This document shows, in pieces, positions 6,840-8,155 of a stretch of 8,155 nt of DNA (positions within the stretch are counted from its first letter, which is position 1; every line of letters starts with the position of its first letter). Made by a program: the position numbers and the translations under genes. The notes beneath the pieces were generated by a model. The model searched no databases. It saw only the letters and a program-made list of their open reading frames with translations, and was not told where the DNA came from. The stretch is from positions 1 through 8,155 of the forward strand of contig JASLAV010000151.1 of assembly GCA_030146905.1 (NCBI GenBank), in the 5' to 3' direction. The stretch comes from Lentzea sp. GTDB taxonomy: Bacteria > Actinomycetota > Actinomycetes > Mycobacteriales > Pseudonocardiaceae.

Positions 6840-8000
6840 ATGGCGATGAGCGGAACAGATCTCTCCCGGATGCGGGAGATGAACCAGCTGTCCGTCCTGT
6901 GGGCCCTGCGCGGCACCCCGCCCTCGACCGTCACCGAGCTCGCGGGCCGCACGGGCCTGTCCAGGCCCGCGGCGGACGTGCTCGTGCAACAGCTGGTGGC
7001 CGACGGCTGGGCGGAGGTCGAGGAACCGGGGGCCAGCAGCACGGTGGGGCGGCCCGCCCGGCGCTACCGCTTCCGCGCCAACGCCGGACATGTGCTCGGC
7101 ATCGACATCGGCGTGCACAAGATCCTCGTCATGCTCTGCGACCTGGAGGGCAACCTGGTCCGCTCCCTGCGCCGCCCTGCCGACCCGCAAGCCGGTCCCA
7201 CCGAGCGGCTCGCGGCGGTGGACCAGACCATCGACAACGTGCTGCGTGAGGCCGGCATGGCGGCCAGCGACATCTGGGCGATCACTGTGGGAGTGACCGG
7301 CCCGGTCGACGAGAACGGGCGCAGCATCATCTCCACCCACTTGCCGGGGTGGAGCGAGGCCGATCCCGTCGCCCATCTGCGGACGCGGTTCACCTGTCCG
7401 ATCCGGGTGGAGAACGACTGCAAGCTCGCCGCGGTCGCCGAACGCTGGAAGGGCGTCGCCCAGGACGCCGACGACATCGTGTACCTGCTGGCCGGGCTGC
7501 GCACCGGCGCGGGCCTCATCATCGACGGCACCCTTCGTCGCGGTCACGGCGGTGTGGCCGGAGAGATAGGGGCACTCAAGGCCGTGCGGTGGCTCAACGC
7601 GCCAGAGCACCTCGCGTCCTACCCCGGAGTGCCGTCGGGCGCCAAACCCGGCGAGGCCGCCGCCTGGGTGTTCCAGGCCGCACGGGAAGGCGACAGCGCG
7701 GCGAAGACCGCAGTCCAGCGTTACATCCGCGACCTCGCTGTCGGCGTCGCCGCCCTCGTCCTCACCCTCGACCCGCAGATCGTCGTCTACGGCGGCGGGT
7801 TCTCCCGTTCCGCCGACCTGGTCCTCGATCCGTTGCGCAGTGAACTCGCCAAGCACTGCCTGCGCGTGCCGGAACTGCGCGCCTCCACCCTCAGCGACGA
7901 AAGCGTCGCACTGGGCGCCCTGCGCCTCGCGCTGGACCAAGTCGACAACACACTGCTCAGCAGCCAGCTCGCCGCGCCTGTGGCACCCCAGTTTTCCTGA
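6840..8000 (+). CDS. ROK-family transcriptional regulator
   Basis: 386 residues, the usual length for a ROK repressor (NagC/XylR/Mlc type). Residues about 10-75 form a winged helix-turn-helix: TVTELAGRTGLSRPAADVLV spans the helix-turn-helix, and VGRPARRYRF is the wing that normally leads into the ROK domain. The sugar-kinase-like fold follows: D89-I-G-V-H-K94 at the phosphate loop, VEND with D193 at the position of the kinase catalytic Asp, GLRTGAGLIIDGTLRRGHGG, then GEIG at 241-244. A245 replaces the usual His, and the CxCG..C zinc cluster that should follow is absent. A late YGGGFSRS motif is present. It likely represses this sugar locus and is released by a sugar ligand. It stands 76 bases after the GH36 gene with its own possible promoter and palindrome, so it may be transcribed alone as well as with the operon. 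Kinase activity is unlikely but untested. Confidence 0.92.
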   Translation: MAMSGTDLSRMREMNQLSVLWALRGTPPSTVTELAGRTGLSRPAADVLVQQLVADGWAEVEEPGASSTVGRPARRYRFRANAGHVLGIDIGVHKILVMLCDLEGNLVRSLRRPADPQAGPTERLAAVDQTIDNVLREAGMAASDIWAITVGVTGPVDENGRSIISTHLPGWSEADPVAHLRTRFTCPIRVENDCKLAAVAERWKGVAQDADDIVYLLAGLRTGAGLIIDGTLRRGHGGVAGEIGALKAVRWLNAPEHLASYPGVPSGAKPGEAAAWVFQAAREGDSAAKTAVQRYIRDLAVGVAALVLTLDPQIVVYGGGFSRSADLVLDPLRSELAKHCLRVPELRASTLSDESVALGALRLALDQVDNTLLSSQLAAPVAPQFS

Positions 8001-8020
8001 CGCTGTGCTTGCCGAAAACT
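7990..8020. repeat. Short AT-rich inverted repeat across the end of the ROK gene
   Basis: AGTTTTC (7990-7996) and GAAAACT (8014-8020) are perfect inverted copies with a 17-base loop that contains the regulator's stop codon. The stem is weak and has no clear run of T after it, so a terminator is doubtful. It could be a mark at the edge of the element suggested to the right, or chance. Confidence 0.2.
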
Positions 8021-8033
8021 CCGTCCGTGCTGG

Positions 8034-8155
8034 TCAGGCTGCGCGGCGATACTCGTTGAGGATGCCGCCCGGTCGTCGGTGCCGGCGGATGTCGAAGTCG
8101 GTGTTCTGGGCTTGGTGCGTCGTCGGCTGTGGGAATGCGTGTAGTGCCCGTCCAC
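8034..8155 (-). CDS. C-terminal end of a putative integrase/transposase-type ORF (partial)
   Basis: Read leftwards from the right edge, 39 codons end at a TGA whose complement is at 8034-8036. The peptide includes HQAQNTDFDIRRHRRPGG and ends ILNEYRRAA. From memory, a basic RR..R..GG..xEYxxAA tail closes many actinobacterial integrase-core or transposase-like reading frames, and I base the call on that alone. The frame stays open to the edge, and the gene faces the ROK gene tail to tail with a 33-base gap. Whether it is intact cannot be seen. If right, a mobile element or its remnant abuts the sugar locus. Confidence 0.4.
   Translation of the reverse strand, partial: GRALHAFPQPTTHQAQNTDFDIRRHRRPGGILNEYRRAA

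Noticed and set aside
6825..7940. Minus-strand open frame of 371 codons opposite the ROK gene
   Set aside because: The plus-strand frame has the complete ROK motif set; the antisense frame has none.
7787..8155. Minus-strand 122-codon frame overlapping the right end
   Set aside because: It overlaps the end of the ROK gene and is in a different frame from the peptide ending ILNEYRRAA, which better resembles a real protein tail.
1..8155. CRISPR arrays, tRNA or rRNA genes
   Set aside because: No regularly spaced direct repeats and no tRNA- or rRNA-like segments were seen; nearly all of the window is accounted for by protein-coding genes.

Overview
The window reads as a piece of a high-GC actinobacterial chromosome. 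Base composition is strongly G+C-rich with G/C at most third codon positions, genes are preceded by GGAGG-like ribosome binding sites, I saw no TTA leucine codons in the genes I translated, and the sugar importer has no ATPase gene beside it, as is usual where a shared MsiK-type ATPase is used. A filamentous soil actinomycete (Streptomyces or a Pseudonocardiales genus) is likely; I cannot name the species.

Layout. (1) Positions 1-1888, minus strand: a large secreted protein, cut by the left edge, with a Sec signal peptide, a DUF4874/DUF4832-like barrel plus beta domain, and a C-terminal CBM6/CBM35-like carbohydrate-binding module. (2) Positions 1889-2040: a 152-bp divergent control region with a TTGACA box inside a large imperfect inverted repeat. 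(3) Positions 2041-6763, plus strand: a tightly packed four-gene operon of two CUT1-type permeases, a lipoprotein solute-binding protein, and a compact cytoplasmic GH36 alpha-galactosidase with its catalytic Asp pair (D311 and D371). (4) Positions 6764-6839: a short gap with a second inverted repeat. (5) Positions 6840-8000: a ROK-family transcriptional regulator with an N-terminal winged helix and no zinc-site cysteines. (6) Positions 8034-8155, minus strand: the last 39 codons of an apparent integrase/transposase-type reading frame, cut by the right edge.

How it works together (inference). The pieces form an uptake-and-digestion locus for an alpha-galactoside, such as melibiose, raffinose-family sugars or galactomannan/galactan fragments. 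The binding protein captures the oligosaccharide outside, the permease pair imports it with an ATPase encoded elsewhere, GH36 releases galactose inside the cell, and the ROK protein probably represses the locus until a sugar ligand appears. The divergent secreted CBM-bearing protein is the least understood part. Its place beside the importer suggests that it acts outside the cell on the parent polysaccharide or glycoconjugate, possibly as a glycosidase of an uncharacterised type.

The most interesting points are this DUF4832-type secreted protein as a candidate uncharacterised enzyme, the two inverted repeats that share an 11-nt centre, and the ROK regulator without its zinc motif. The rest is a well-understood type of sugar utilisation cluster.
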